64,000 nt of DNA. It comes from Halalkalicoccus sp. NIPERK01 (GTDB lineage Archaea; Halobacteriota; Halobacteria; Halobacteriales; Halalkalicoccaceae). Position numbers and translations under genes: made by a program. Positions within the stretch are counted from its first letter, which is position 1. Every line of letters starts with the position of its first letter. The stretch covers positions 186,001-250,000 of the forward strand of contig NZ_JASVVV010000001.1 in assembly GCF_030287405.1 (NCBI RefSeq), read 5' to 3'. Of this stretch, positions 7,873 through 17,715 are shown one piece after another. The notes below the pieces were generated by a model. It had not been told where the DNA came from. It saw nothing but the letters and a program-made list of their open reading frames with translations, and searched no databases.

Positions 7873-9045
7873 CTACCGGCCGTAGGCGGCGTCGAACACC
7901 CGCCGGAAGACGAGCGTCGGGAATCGGGGTTCGACGCGGCTCGGAGGCCGCCCGAGTCCGTCGGTCCGTTCGGCCCGCGTCCGGCGGAGGACGCCTGACT
8001 CGGCCAGTTCGTAGAGGAAGCGTTTGACCGTCGTCGCCGAGAGGTCGAGCGACTCGTCCGCCGCGATCGTCTCGGCGCTCGTTCCGATCGAGTGATCCGT
8101 GACGTCGAGGTCGAGCAGCCGTCTGAGCACCCGCTGTCTGTTCTCGGGGAGCGCGAGCACCTGCCCGATCGCGGCGCTCGGTCGGGGGACCGCCTCCATC
8201 CCGGCGGTGACGGTCTCGGGGTCGATCGTCCGCTTTTCGGCCTCGCTCGCCAGCACCGCCGCACCGAACAGCGCGGCCAGCGCGTCGTGGGCGTCCCCGC
8301 CCGACCAGGTGGCGATCCGGCGGAGTTCCTCGTGTGAGATCGCCCCGTGGGCCAGTCCCTGCGAGGCCCGACTCGTCAGGACGTCCACGAGGACGTACTC
8401 CTGATAGGCCGGCAGGTGGACCGTCGATTCGGCCTGCACCTCCCGATCCTCGGGCGGCGTCCGACCGATCGCGAGCCACGCGATCGACTCGGGAATCCGC
8501 CCGAGAAACGACTCGACGGTCCCGACGGGGAACGTCTCGGGTTCGCCGAGGTGGTCGATCGCCACGACCGCCGTTCGGCCCGACTCCGCGAACCGCTCCT
8601 CTAACAGCTCGACGAAGCGGTCGCCGCCGACCCCCTGTTTCGGGACGCGCTCGTCGAGCAGCGCGTCGAGGATTGCGTGCTGGAGGCCGAACTCGGTTCG
8701 CGTCCCCCGGGCGTCGACGTACGCGAACCCCGTCGCGTCGGTGTCGTCGACGCGCGTGGTCGTGTGGATGCTCGATCGGACGTCACGGCTCACCCGACCG
8801 AGTTCCGAGAACAGCGCCGTGACGAGCGCCGACTTCCCCGATCCTTTCGGCCCCCAGACGTAGGCGTTCGACGGGAGATCGCCGTCGAACGCCGGTTCGA
8901 GGTGGTCGAGCAGCCGCTCCAACGTGGAGCCTCGCCCGTCGGGGTCCCGGACGTGGGCGGCCGGACTGAGTGCGTCGTAACTCCTGATCAGGTGCGGGCC
9001 GTCGTCGGATCGTCGTCGCCTCGCGACGCGTTCTTCGATGTTCAT
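7873..9045 (-). CDS. Orc1/Cdc6-like AAA ATPase with C-terminal winged helix
   Basis: A 390-residue protein. Residues 64-72 (GPKGSGKSA) are a Walker A loop and AVVAIDHLGE about residue 170 is the Walker B strand. The C-terminal third (about 300-390) holds a winged helix with the recognition-helix text LSATTVKRFLYELAESGVLRR. The domain order is that of archaeal Cdc6/Orc1 initiators, but the ATPase core is short and no origin repeats are visible nearby. It sits between glpK and glpABC, divergent from glpA, so a role as glycerol regulator is plausible. An ATG much further upstream is possible, but the protein-like sequence begins at MNIEERVARRRRS. Confidence 0.8.
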   Translation of the reverse strand: MNIEERVARRRRSDDGPHLIRSYDALSPAAHVRDPDGRGSTLERLLDHLEPAFDGDLPSNAYVWGPKGSGKSALVTALFSELGRVSRDVRSSIHTTTRVDDTDATGFAYVDARGTRTEFGLQHAILDALLDERVPKQGVGGDRFVELLEERFAESGRTAVVAIDHLGEPETFPVGTVESFLGRIPESIAWLAIGRTPPEDREVQAESTVHLPAYQEYVLVDVLTSRASQGLAHGAISHEELRRIATWSGGDAHDALAALFGAAVLASEAEKRTIDPETVTAGMEAVPRPSAAIGQVLALPENRQRVLRRLLDLDVTDHSIGTSAETIAADESLDLSATTVKRFLYELAESGVLRRTRAERTDGLGRPPSRVEPRFPTLVFRRVFDAAYGR

Positions 9046-9311
9046 CGTATCACGAATCGGGGGCCGAACCGATCGACGGCCCGCCGGCGCATTCCCGATG
9101 GGAAGGGCTCGACCGCGGGTCGCGAACGCGACGAACGCGACCCCGGCCTCGGTCGCCCCCCGAGCGAGCGTGCTCGTGACGCCGTTCGGTCCGGCGGGTG
9201 ATCGGTTCCGTTCGGCCACTATGAACCTAACAATCAGTCGTGTGAGAAATAGTTTACTCATGATCAGCGATGAGGGGTAAAGTAAAGTGGACGGGAACCA
9301 ACGAGGAGACG

Positions 9312-11006
9312 ATGACAGACAGGGTCGACGCCCTCGTCGTCGGCGGTGGGTCGACGGGCTGTGGGATCGCCCGCGACCTGGCGATGCGCGGGCTCTCGGT
9401 GACGCTCGTCGAACAGGGCAACCTCACGCACGGTACGACGGGGCGGATGCACGGCCTGCTCCACAGCGGCGGGCGGTACGCCGTCTCCGATAAGGCGAGC
9501 GCGCGCGAGTGCATCGAGGAGAACCGGGTGTTACGCGAGATCGCGGGCCACTGCGTCGAGATGACCGGCGGGCTGTTCGTCCAACTCGAGGACGACCCCG
9601 ACGAGTACTTCGAGCGGAAACTGGAGGGGTGTCGGGAGTGCGACATCCCGGCGGAGGTCCTGACCGCCGAGGAGGCCCGCGAACGCGAACCGTACCTCAC
9701 CCGCGACGTGAAACGCGCGATCGCGGTGCCCGACGGCGCGGTCGACCCCTTCCGGCTCTGCGTGGCGAACGCCGCCGACGCGGTCGAACACGGCGCGCGG
9801 ATCGAGACCCACGCGCCGGTGACGGACGTCCTCGTGGAGGGCGGCGAGGTCGTCGGTGTCGAGGTCGAACACGAGTCGGGGCCCGGAAAGCGCGTTCACA
9901 AAGAGCCGGGGACGACCGAGGAGATCCGCGCCGAGCACGTGATCAACGCGACGGGCGCGTGGGCCGGGCGGGTGGGCGAGATGGCGGGCGTCGACGTCGA
10001 GGTCCGTCCCTCGAAGGGCGTGATGGTGATCATGAACGTCCGGCAGGTCGATACGGTAGTGAACCGCTGTCGGAAGAAGGGCGACGCCGACATCGTCGTC
10101 CCCCACGAGACGACGGCCATTCTGGGGACGACGGACGTCGAGGTCGAGGACCCCGAGGACTACCCCGAGGAGCGCTGGGAGGTCGATCTGATGATCGAGA
10201 CGCTCTCGGAACTCGTGCCGATCCTCGCCGAGGCCCGGACCATCCGCTCCTTCTGGGGCGTCCGACCGCTGTACGAACCGCCGGGGACCGGTACCACGGA
10301 CCCCACCGACATCACCCGGGACTTCTTCCTGCTGGATCACGAGGATCGTGACTCGCTCCCGGGGATGACCAGCATCGTCGGCGGGAAGTTCACCACCTAC
10401 CGGATGATGGCCGAGAAGATAAGCGACCACGTGTGTGGGAAACTCGACGTTTCGGCCGAGTGTCGCACCGCCGAGGAGCCCCTGCCGGGCAGCGAGGATT
10501 TCTCGATCCTGCGCGACTACATGGACGAGTTCGGGCTTCGCTCCCCGATCGGCCGCCGGAGCGTCCAGCGTCTCGGCTCGCGGGCCGACGAGGTGCTCAA
10601 AACGATGGACCCGAACCCGGTCGTGTGTGACTGCGAGGCGGTCACGCGCGCTGAGATCCGGGACGCCATCGAGGGCGCGGGAAGCGACCTCAACGCCGTC
10701 CGCATTCGAACGCGCGCCTCGATGGGCAACTGCCAGGGCGGCTTCTGCTGTCACCGGATGGCGAGCGAACTACACCCGGAGTACGACGCCGAGACCGTCA
10801 GCGCGGCGTGGGACGAGTTGGTCCAGGAACGCTGGAAGGGCGAGCGCCACGCGCTGTGGGGAGAGGGGCTCTCGCAAGCGGCGCTCAACTACCAGCTCCA
10901 CGGGACGACCATGAGCCTGGACCGCGCGCCCGAGGTGGCGGAGTTCGCGGCGTTCGATTCGGGGGCGGAGACGGCGACGGGCGGGGGCAAGAGCGATGGC
11001 GATTGA
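9312..11006 (+). CDS. glpA: Anaerobic-type glycerol-3-phosphate dehydrogenase subunit A
   Basis: A 564-residue flavoprotein that oxidises glycerol 3-phosphate to dihydroxyacetone phosphate, passing electrons through GlpB/GlpC to the quinone pool at the membrane. The start [21 protein letters not shown] is the FAD dinucleotide-binding fold; [13 protein letters not shown] follows. The C-terminal part has the BFD-like [2Fe-2S] cysteines VCDCEAVTR and [12 protein letters not shown] (about residues 437-482). The start was placed at 9312, directly before the Rossmann strand; an in-frame ATG at 9270 would add a basic stretch. The last 11 nt overlap glpB. First gene of glpABC. Confidence 0.96.
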   Translation: MTDRVDALVVGGGSTGCGIARDLAMRGLSVTLVEQGNLTHGTTGRMHGLLHSGGRYAVSDKASARECIEENRVLREIAGHCVEMTGGLFVQLEDDPDEYFERKLEGCRECDIPAEVLTAEEAREREPYLTRDVKRAIAVPDGAVDPFRLCVANAADAVEHGARIETHAPVTDVLVEGGEVVGVEVEHESGPGKRVHKEPGTTEEIRAEHVINATGAWAGRVGEMAGVDVEVRPSKGVMVIMNVRQVDTVVNRCRKKGDADIVVPHETTAILGTTDVEVEDPEDYPEERWEVDLMIETLSELVPILAEARTIRSFWGVRPLYEPPGTGTTDPTDITRDFFLLDHEDRDSLPGMTSIVGGKFTTYRMMAEKISDHVCGKLDVSAECRTAEEPLPGSEDFSILRDYMDEFGLRSPIGRRSVQRLGSRADEVLKTMDPNPVVCDCEAVTRAEIRDAIEGAGSDLNAVRIRTRASMGNCQGGFCCHRMASELHPEYDAETVSAAWDELVQERWKGERHALWGEGLSQAALNYQLHGTTMSLDRAPEVAEFAAFDSGAETATGGGKSDGD

Positions 11007-12267
11007 GGACGACGTGCTCGTGATCGGGGGTGGACTCGCCGGCGCGAGCGCCGCCCTCGGTGCCGCCCGCGGCGGGGCGAGCGTCCGGCTCGTCACGCAC
11101 AAGGAGAACACGCTGAGAAACGCCAGCGGGCTGATCGACGTGCTGGGCTACCACGGGAGCGACGAGCCCATCGCCGAGCCGTTCGAGGCGATCCCCGACC
11201 TCCCGGACGAGCACCCCTATCGGAAGGTCGGTGTCGATGCGGTGCGGGAGGCGCTGGCGCTGTTCGACGAGGTAGTCGGGGAGCTCTACGAGGGCGGACA
11301 CACGGAGCGAAACGCCCTGTCGCCGACCTACGGCGGGCGGATCAAACCCACGAGCAGGTACCCCACGAGCGCCGCGGCGGGGCTGGCGAGCAAGGAAGGA
11401 GACACCCTCCTCGTGGGCTTCGAGACGGTGACGGCCTTCGACGCGCCGCTCGCGGCCGAGCGCCTCGATCCCTCCGTGCCCTTCGAGGTGCGGGGCGTCA
11501 CGATCGCGTTCCCCGGCGATCTCCGGAGTGATGCCCGTATCACCCGGCTGGCCCGGGCGCTCGACGCGGACGAACTCACAGAGCGCGGGAGGCGAGTCGG
11601 CACCCGCGAGGCGCTCGCAGAGCGGGTGGCAGAGCACCTCGGTGATGCCGAGCGCGTGGGGTTTCCCGCGGTCCTCGGCGACGAGGAGCACCACGAGGTG
11701 CGCGCGAGCCTCGGGGGCGAACTCGGCGTGCCGGTCTTCGAGGTGCCGATGGGGCCGCCGAGCCTCCCGGGGATGCGCCTCGAGGACGGGCTGTACGAGG
11801 CGCTCGACGAGGAAGGTGTGCGCGTCGAGTCAGGCAACCCGGTCGTGGGCTATACGGAGGAAGGCGGGCGGATCACCGCCGTCTCGGTCGACCGGGGCCG
11901 ACGCGAGATTCCCTACCACGCAGACCAGTTCGTTTTAGCGACCGGCGGCCTCGTCGGAAAGGGGATCGACTCCTCGCGGGAGGGCGTATTCGAACCCGTG
12001 TTCGGCTGTCACGTCCCCCAGCCCGCAGAGCGCTACGAGTGGTTTCACGACGAGGCCTTCGACGACCAGCCCTACGCGCGGTTCGGCGTGGCGGTCGACG
12101 GCGGCCTCCGGCCGCTCGACCCCGAAGGAAGACCGGAGTTCTCGAACCTCCGGGCGGCGGGCGCGGTACTGGGCGGCTACGACATGGCCCGCGAGAAGTC
12201 GGGAAGCGGCGTCTCGCTTTCGACGGGGCTGGTCGCGGGCAGACGGGCAAGCGAGGACATACAATGA
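10996..12267 (+). CDS. glpB: Glycerol-3-phosphate dehydrogenase subunit B
   Basis: A 423-residue flavoprotein. [27 protein letters not shown] is an N-terminal FAD-binding Rossmann fold, and [16 protein letters not shown] plus a C-terminal [16 protein letters not shown] segment match the GlpB family. GlpB links the catalytic GlpA to the iron-sulfur GlpC in the membrane-attached complex. The start overlaps glpA by 11 nt and the stop overlaps glpC by 4 nt (ATGA), so the three subunits are translated together. Confidence 0.93.
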   Translation: MAIEDDVLVIGGGLAGASAALGAARGGASVRLVTHKENTLRNASGLIDVLGYHGSDEPIAEPFEAIPDLPDEHPYRKVGVDAVREALALFDEVVGELYEGGHTERNALSPTYGGRIKPTSRYPTSAAAGLASKEGDTLLVGFETVTAFDAPLAAERLDPSVPFEVRGVTIAFPGDLRSDARITRLARALDADELTERGRRVGTREALAERVAEHLGDAERVGFPAVLGDEEHHEVRASLGGELGVPVFEVPMGPPSLPGMRLEDGLYEALDEEGVRVESGNPVVGYTEEGGRITAVSVDRGRREIPYHADQFVLATGGLVGKGIDSSREGVFEPVFGCHVPQPAERYEWFHDEAFDDQPYARFGVAVDGGLRPLDPEGRPEFSNLRAAGAVLGGYDMAREKSGSGVSLSTGLVAGRRASEDIQ

Positions 12268-13598
12268 GTGACGCAGACCATACCGACGAGTTCGAGCCAG
12301 TACAGGTGTTTCCGACCACCGAGATGGACCTCCGACCGGGGGCCGACGACTGCTACAAGTGCTCGACCTGCGACAGCGAGTGTCCGGTCGCGGCCGTCGA
12401 CGACGACTTTCCGGGCCCGAAGTTCCAGGGGCCCGAACAGTGGCGACTGAAACGCAAGGACGACGCCGAGATCGACGACTCGGTCATGTCCTGCTCGAAC
12501 TGCATGCGCTGTGACTCGGCGTGTCCCTCGGGGGTCCCCCTGAGCCAGATGCACAACACTGCGCGGGGGAGCTACGTCGAGAACGGGATGGACAAGCTCT
12601 CCCGGGAGTACATCCGGAACAGGATCCTCTCGAACTACGGCACGCTCGCGTGGTTCGGCTCGAAGGTCCCCCGGCTGACGAACTTCCTGATGAGTAGTTC
12701 AGTAGTCCAGACGGTCAACGAGCGGGTCATGGGGATCACGTCCGAGCGCGAGTTCCCCGAGTTCGCCCAGCAGACGTTCCGGGAGTGGTGGGAGGAGCGA
12801 GGTGGCAACGCCACCTCGAAAAAGCGAGCCAGCGAAGCCCGCGAGCAGACGGGGCGAGGGGGAGCCGAGGTCGAAAGCGACGAGAAGCGCGTCGCGTACT
12901 TCCACGGCTGCTACTCGAACTACAACACGCCCGAGGTCGGCAAGGCGATGGTGCGGGTCTTCGAGTCGTTCGGCTACGAGGTCATGGTACCGCCCCAGAA
13001 GTGCTCGGGCACGCCCATGTTCGCGAACGGAATGTTGCCCGACGCCCGGCGTGCGGCCGAGACCAACGTCGCCGAACTCTCGGCGGCCATCGAGGACGGT
13101 GCGGACATCATCGCTTCGTGTACCTCCTGTTCGCTCTCGCTTCGCCAGGAGTATCCCGAGCTGTTCGACCTCGACGGGATCGAGGACGTCTCGGCACACA
13201 CCTACGAGGCGCTCGAGTACCTCCGCATCCACGAGGACCTCTCTGGCGCGCTCGAAGAAAGCGAGATCGATTCTCGAAAGTTCGCCTACCACGCGCCGTG
13301 TCACGCGCGAAACCAGGGGCTCGCCGGGCAGGCCATCGAACTGCTCGACGGCATCGAGGGTGCCGAGGCGGAGGACGTGGGCGACTCGTGTTCGGGCATC
13401 TCGGGAACCTACGGCTGGAAGGAAGAGAAGTACGACACCTCGATGAAGATCGGCGCGGAGATGTTCCACCACATGGAGGACGCCGAACCCGACGCGGGCA
13501 TGACCGAGTGTCCCACGTGTGCGATGCAGATGGAACACGGGACGGGCTACGAGATCCGCCACCCGCTCGAAGTGATGGAGGAGGCGCTGGTCGACTAG
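12264..13598 (+). CDS. glpC: Glycerol-3-phosphate dehydrogenase iron-sulfur subunit C
   Basis: A 444-residue protein with two ferredoxin-type [4Fe-4S] motifs near the start, CYKCSTCDSECPV and CSNCMRCDSACPSG (about residues 28-96). Two CCG domains with the cysteine sets CSGTPMF, CTSCSLS, HAPCHAR, CSGISGTYG and CPTCAMQM occupy the second half, as in GlpC and heterodisulfide reductase subunit B-like proteins. It takes electrons from GlpAB and passes them to the respiratory quinone. Starts within the ATGA overlap with glpB. Between the two halves is a charged, low-conservation linker (about 180-205). The stop codon overlaps the stop of the convergent gene at 13595. Confidence 0.94.
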   Translation: MSDADHTDEFEPVQVFPTTEMDLRPGADDCYKCSTCDSECPVAAVDDDFPGPKFQGPEQWRLKRKDDAEIDDSVMSCSNCMRCDSACPSGVPLSQMHNTARGSYVENGMDKLSREYIRNRILSNYGTLAWFGSKVPRLTNFLMSSSVVQTVNERVMGITSEREFPEFAQQTFREWWEERGGNATSKKRASEAREQTGRGGAEVESDEKRVAYFHGCYSNYNTPEVGKAMVRVFESFGYEVMVPPQKCSGTPMFANGMLPDARRAAETNVAELSAAIEDGADIIASCTSCSLSLRQEYPELFDLDGIEDVSAHTYEALEYLRIHEDLSGALEESEIDSRKFAYHAPCHARNQGLAGQAIELLDGIEGAEAEDVGDSCSGISGTYGWKEEKYDTSMKIGAEMFHHMEDAEPDAGMTECPTCAMQMEHGTGYEIRHPLEVMEEALVD

Positions 13599-13852
13599 TC
13601 GCGCTCGTCCCACCAGTCCAGCCACGCGAACAGCGGGCCCGAGAGCCCGTCGGCGCTGACGCGGACGGTCCCGTCGAACCGAACCGTCGCCCGCGGGCCG
13701 TCGCCGAACTCGGTGGGAACGTCGATCGCGAGGTCCTCCGCGGTGAACTCGATCGTCTCGTTTCTCGAGAGGTTCCGGTCGATGACCGAATCCGCGGTGT
13801 CGAGCCACGTGGTCGACTTCTCCTTCCGTTCTTTCGTGTCGGCGTCGCTCAT
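13595..13852 (-). CDS. Small conserved hypothetical protein
   Basis: An 85-residue acidic protein, starting MSDADTKERKEKSTTWLD. Its centre alternates polar and hydrophobic residues like a small beta sandwich (TIEFTAEDLAIDVP, then ATVRFDGTVRVSADG), and it ends WLDWWDERD, unusually tryptophan rich. No known family recognised. It runs toward glpC and the two stop codons overlap (CTAG at 13595-13598). The frame ends exactly before the next gene on the same strand, 53 nt after the start of the DUF368 gene's 3' end. Probably real, function unknown. Confidence 0.65.
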   Translation of the reverse strand: MSDADTKERKEKSTTWLDTADSVIDRNLSRNETIEFTAEDLAIDVPTEFGDGPRATVRFDGTVRVSADGLSGPLFAWLDWWDERD

Positions 13853-13905
13853 ACCCGGTGTACGGAACCGAAGCCTCCTGTAGTTTCCTCCGGCGCTCGG
13901 AGGGC

Positions 13906-14850
13906 TCAGACCGCGGCGTCCTCGGTGTAGTCCAGCGAGTGGGTGTAGCGGTCGAACCCGAGGACGACCGCGGCACCGAGGACGACCGCGGCCGCGATCG
14001 CGGCGATCAGTCCGGCCGTCCAGACCTCGGTCGCGGCGGCGGCCTCCTCGACGGGCAGGCGCAACGCCCCGATCATCAACCCGACGAGGAATCCCAGCGT
14101 CGCCATCCGGTTGCGTTCCAGCGCGCGCTCGACGACGCGCGCCATCGTCAACAGGCCGACGAACGCGCCGCTCATGAACACGACGACTGGGACGCCGGGC
14201 GTCACCACCGCGTCGAGCGAACCGCCACTCGGGAGCGCGACGAGCGCGTCGGTGAACCGGGTGAGCGCGTCGAGCATGAACTGGTACTGGCCGAGGATGT
14301 AGAGGAAGGCCGCCCCCGAGATCCCCGGGAGGACCATCGCCGAGATGGCGATCGCCCCGGCGAGGAAGACGAGCAGGAGGCTGGCCTGCCCGCTGGATTC
14401 GGCCGCGCCGCTGACGAGAAAGGCCAGCACCGCCCCGGCCAGGAGCGCGCCGATCCGAGCGGGCGTGTCCACGTCCGTCACCCGGTAGATCACGACGGCC
14501 GAGGCGGCGATCAGCCCGAAGAAGAAGCCGTTCAACACTGCTGGATAGGCCTCGAAGGCCGCGTGGATCACGCGAGACATCAGGACGAACGCGGTCCCGA
14601 CCCCCAGACCGAGCACGAGCAGGAAGGGCACGTCCATCTCGACGAGGTCGGCGCGGAACTCGGCCCGGCCCGCAGCGCTCGTCAGCCCGGGAATCGAGGC
14701 GAGGATTCGCGGGTCGAGCGCGGCGATGGCGGCGATCAGCCGGTCGTAGATCCCCGCGATGAGCGCGATCGTCCCGCCCGATACGCCGGGGACGATGTCG
14801 GCCGAACCCATGCAGACGCCTTTCAGGTAGATCGAGAGCCACTCGCGCAT
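13906..14850 (-). CDS. DUF368 (PopT-type) polyprenyl-phosphate translocase
   Basis: A 314-residue membrane protein with about eight to ten helices. The start carries KGVCMGSADIVPGVSGGTIALIAGIY, the DUF368 signature; VLPGISGAAFLYILGQYQFM about residue 180 is the second family repeat. Bacterial DUF368 proteins (PopT) return undecaprenyl phosphate across the membrane after glycan transfer. Here the gene lies 38 nt downstream of aglB on the same strand, so it would be made together with the oligosaccharyltransferase. The natural substrate in an archaeon would be dolichyl phosphate. Family assignment is firm from the motifs; the dolichyl-phosphate role is inference. Confidence 0.9.
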   Translation of the reverse strand: MREWLSIYLKGVCMGSADIVPGVSGGTIALIAGIYDRLIAAIAALDPRILASIPGLTSAAGRAEFRADLVEMDVPFLLVLGLGVGTAFVLMSRVIHAAFEAYPAVLNGFFFGLIAASAVVIYRVTDVDTPARIGALLAGAVLAFLVSGAAESSGQASLLLVFLAGAIAISAMVLPGISGAAFLYILGQYQFMLDALTRFTDALVALPSGGSLDAVVTPGVPVVVFMSGAFVGLLTMARVVERALERNRMATLGFLVGLMIGALRLPVEEAAAATEVWTAGLIAAIAAAVVLGAAVVLGFDRYTHSLDYTEDAAV

Positions 14851-14888
14851 TGTCGTTCGTTCCCCGCAGAGGGCCAAAACCGCACCGA

Positions 14889-17618
14889 TCACTCGCCGTC
14901 GGCCGGTCCGTCCTCGTCGGGCGTCCCGCCCTCGACCTCGACCGTCTCGCCCGCGTAGACCGCCTCCTCGGGCACCTCGGCGGTCGTCGTCTCCTCCCCG
15001 GCGGTGACCGTGTACTCGCCCTCGGCGACCACGTCGCTGTCGGTGTAGCCCTCCTCGGGTCCGAGGCCCTCCTCGGTCGGGTAGGGCACCGTCAGCTCGT
15101 AGCTGCCGTCCTCGGACGCGGTCGTCTCCTGCGTGTAGGTGAACGTCCGATCCGAGGACTCGGCGGTGAGTTCGACCTGCGCCGTGACCGTCTCGCCCGG
15201 TCCGGCCTCGCCCACGAGGGTCGCGCCCTCGACGCGCTCGTAGGTCTTGACCGCGCTCTCCTCGCGGACGTCGAAGACCGCGGTGTCGACGACGTCGAGG
15301 TTCGGGTTCTCGACCAACTGCTGGAGCCGGTACTGGAGCGCGAGCGTGTACTCCCGGTTGACGAACACCGTCCTCCACTCGCCGTCGCCGTTCTGGACGG
15401 CGACGGTCACGAACTGGGTGGTCTCGGGGCTCTCGTGTACGAGCCGGTAGCCCTCCATTCCCGAGGCGTCGTCGTAGTACAGCCGCGAGAGGGTCGTCGC
15501 CTCGTAGTTCTCGCCGAGCCCCCGGAGCGTGGCGGTCTCGCCCTCGGCGACGCGGACCTCGCGCTCGTCGAGGTACATCGCGTACTCGGGGCCGGACCAC
15601 CGGGTCATCGCGGAGAACTTCCCGCCGGCCATCGCGTCGTCGATCATGACGTAGCGCACCTCCTCGCCTCCCTGCTGGGCGGTCCGCCCGTCGACGATGC
15701 CTCGAAGCTCCTCGTCGCTGTGGTCGTGGACCGCCCGCTCCGCCGGCAGCGCCTCGAGGAGCAGTTCGCTGCGGCGCTCGTCGTCCGCGAGGAAGAACGC
15801 GGCTGCGGCGCGGGCGTTCTGCTGGAACGGGTTGGCGACCGACGCGCGCTCGCCCTGGACCGCGATGAGGTGGCCGTAGTCCCACCACGACAGCACGCCG
15901 TAGGCCCCCTCGGGGTAGTCGTAGTCCCCGTCCTCGGGCGGCTCGTAGGCACCGTACAGCGCCATCTCGTCGCCAGCGCCGCCGTAGGTGCCCTGTGGGG
16001 GGGTGTGCTCCGAAAGCCACTCGTTCGACCCCTCCCAGGTCAGCGCGTCGTCGCCCGGGCCGCTCTGGCTCGCGGCGGCGACGACGGTGCCGCTCGCGAG
16101 CGGCGGGACGAGCGGCCCGAGAAGCACCAGCGCGACGGCGACGAGCACCATCGCCTGATAGCCCTCGAGGCCGCGCGCGCGGTCGAGGACGGACGCGGAC
16201 CCGGCCGAGAGGCCGGCCCACCCGACCGCCCGGCCGACGAGGTAGGCGTTGAGCACCGCGACCGCGACCGCGAGGTAGTAGTTGAACCGAACCTGCGCCA
16301 GCGACGACGAGACCAGAAAGGCCGACCAGACGACGATCAGCAGGTGATCGGCGCGCCGGTCGCGTCCGAGCAACTGTGCCGCCGCCATGTAGGCGAGCGC
16401 CGCCATCGCGGTGAAAAAGGCGAGGCCGTACTCCGAGAACATGTGCGCGGTGGCGTTCTCGGGCGGCTGGGCCTCCGCGATGGTCAGCGTCGTGTCGGTC
16501 GCGCCGATCGGGACGACCCGCGCCAGGTTGGTCGTGAGCTGGTCGAACAGTCCCGGCAGCGCCACCGCGACGACGCCCAGCCCGACCAGAACGAGCGCGC
16601 CAACGGCGGCGGGATAGAGCCGGTCGTCGAGCGCGCGGCGCTCCCACCGGCGGGCGAGCCACGCCAGGAACACGCAGCCACCCGCGACCGCAAACGCGAG
16701 CGCGGGCTGGAGCAGGCTGTAGGTCGTCGAGCCGGCGAACCCCCGGACGTCGACCGAGAACAGGAGCAGGACGCCCGCGATCGAGAGCCCCGTCGCACCG
16801 ACGAAGGCGACGTGGTCCGGGCTCTCGCCGAAGGCGTAGTCGAGGCTCACCGCGACGACGAAGAACACCCCGAGAATGGCGATCAGCAACACGCCCGAGG
16901 GCCAGACCCAGACGTAGGCGGCGACGGCGAACCCCGCGAGCGCCGAGGAGAGGAGGACGGACCGGAGACCGACGAAATCGCGCGTTTCGAGCTGTTCGTA
17001 GACGGGTTTGTCGCGCTCGGCGATCCGGAGGGCGATCCCGAGCGCGAGGACGGCGAGCGCCATGAACAGCGTCTCGGCGACGTGGTGGTCGGTGAAGCCG
17101 ACGGTGCTACGCCGGAGGAACGTCCCGGGGAACAGCGCGAGGAGCAGGACGCCCGAGAGGCCCCCGAAGCGCCCGCCCAGGCGCGCGCCGAGGAGGTAGG
17201 TTGGGACCGCCACGAGCGCACCCATGACCGCGGGCGCGAGGACGAACACCGCGTTGACGGTCTCGACCGAGGGGTCGCCGAGGCCGACCAGCAGTGCGGC
17301 CGTGGCGATCAGCTGGTCGAAGAGGGTGCCGAAGTGGCCGACGCTCGCGCCGTAGGGGAAGTTGGTGAACGTCTCGTAGGGCATCGTTCGCGGCCAGTTC
17401 TCGACGGTGTACGTCGTGGTGCGATAGTGGTACCACGGGTCGACGCCCGAGAGCGTGATCCCCCCGTCGCCCACGAACGCCTCGTAGGCCTGTACCCGCA
17501 CCCAGAGCATGAACGCCACGAGGACGGAGAGGACAGGGACGTGATACCATCGCTTCATCGTCTCGATCATCGCGTCCGTGTCGTAGTTCGCGTGTGCCCA
17601 CTCCGTACGCTCGCTCAT
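14889..17618 (-). CDS. aglB: Oligosaccharyltransferase AglB (STT3 family)
   Basis: A 909-residue membrane enzyme that moves glycan from dolichyl (pyro)phosphate to Asn in N-X-S/T sequons on the outer face, for example on the S-layer. GVDPWYHYR (about residue 58) carries the first metal-binding acidic site; TVGFTDHHVAE (about 172) is the second. About 13 helices follow up to residue 520. The soluble part begins with the sequon-binding motif WWDYG (about residue 575). The C-terminal 150 residues are beta-rich, Ig-like. Length and order match haloarchaeal AglB. Start at 17618 lies just upstream of the conserved first helix. Divergent from the AglG-like gene and followed by the DUF368 carrier. 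Confidence 0.96.
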   Translation of the reverse strand: MSERTEWAHANYDTDAMIETMKRWYHVPVLSVLVAFMLWVRVQAYEAFVGDGGITLSGVDPWYHYRTTTYTVENWPRTMPYETFTNFPYGASVGHFGTLFDQLIATAALLVGLGDPSVETVNAVFVLAPAVMGALVAVPTYLLGARLGGRFGGLSGVLLLALFPGTFLRRSTVGFTDHHVAETLFMALAVLALGIALRIAERDKPVYEQLETRDFVGLRSVLLSSALAGFAVAAYVWVWPSGVLLIAILGVFFVVAVSLDYAFGESPDHVAFVGATGLSIAGVLLLFSVDVRGFAGSTTYSLLQPALAFAVAGGCVFLAWLARRWERRALDDRLYPAAVGALVLVGLGVVAVALPGLFDQLTTNLARVVPIGATDTTLTIAEAQPPENATAHMFSEYGLAFFTAMAALAYMAAAQLLGRDRRADHLLIVVWSAFLVSSSLAQVRFNYYLAVAVAVLNAYLVGRAVGWAGLSAGSASVLDRARGLEGYQAMVLVAVALVLLGPLVPPLASGTVVAAASQSGPGDDALTWEGSNEWLSEHTPPQGTYGGAGDEMALYGAYEPPEDGDYDYPEGAYGVLSWWDYGHLIAVQGERASVANPFQQNARAAAAFFLADDERRSELLLEALPAERAVHDHSDEELRGIVDGRTAQQGGEEVRYVMIDDAMAGGKFSAMTRWSGPEYAMYLDEREVRVAEGETATLRGLGENYEATTLSRLYYDDASGMEGYRLVHESPETTQFVTVAVQNGDGEWRTVFVNREYTLALQYRLQQLVENPNLDVVDTAVFDVREESAVKTYERVEGATLVGEAGPGETVTAQVELTAESSDRTFTYTQETTASEDGSYELTVPYPTEEGLGPEEGYTDSDVVAEGEYTVTAGEETTTAEVPEEAVYAGETVEVEGGTPDEDGPADGE

Positions 17619-17715
17619 CTCGCTACAGACTTTTCAATAACTGCATAAACCTTGTGTTATCGATGATTTATACTGAACACAAAGGCCTTACCCCTCCGAC
17701 GGGTTTCGTCCGGTA

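Noticed and set aside
7873-9045. Replication origin next to the Orc1/Cdc6-like gene
   Set aside because: No repeated origin-recognition boxes or long AT-rich unwinding region flank the gene; the intergenic segments look like ordinary promoters.
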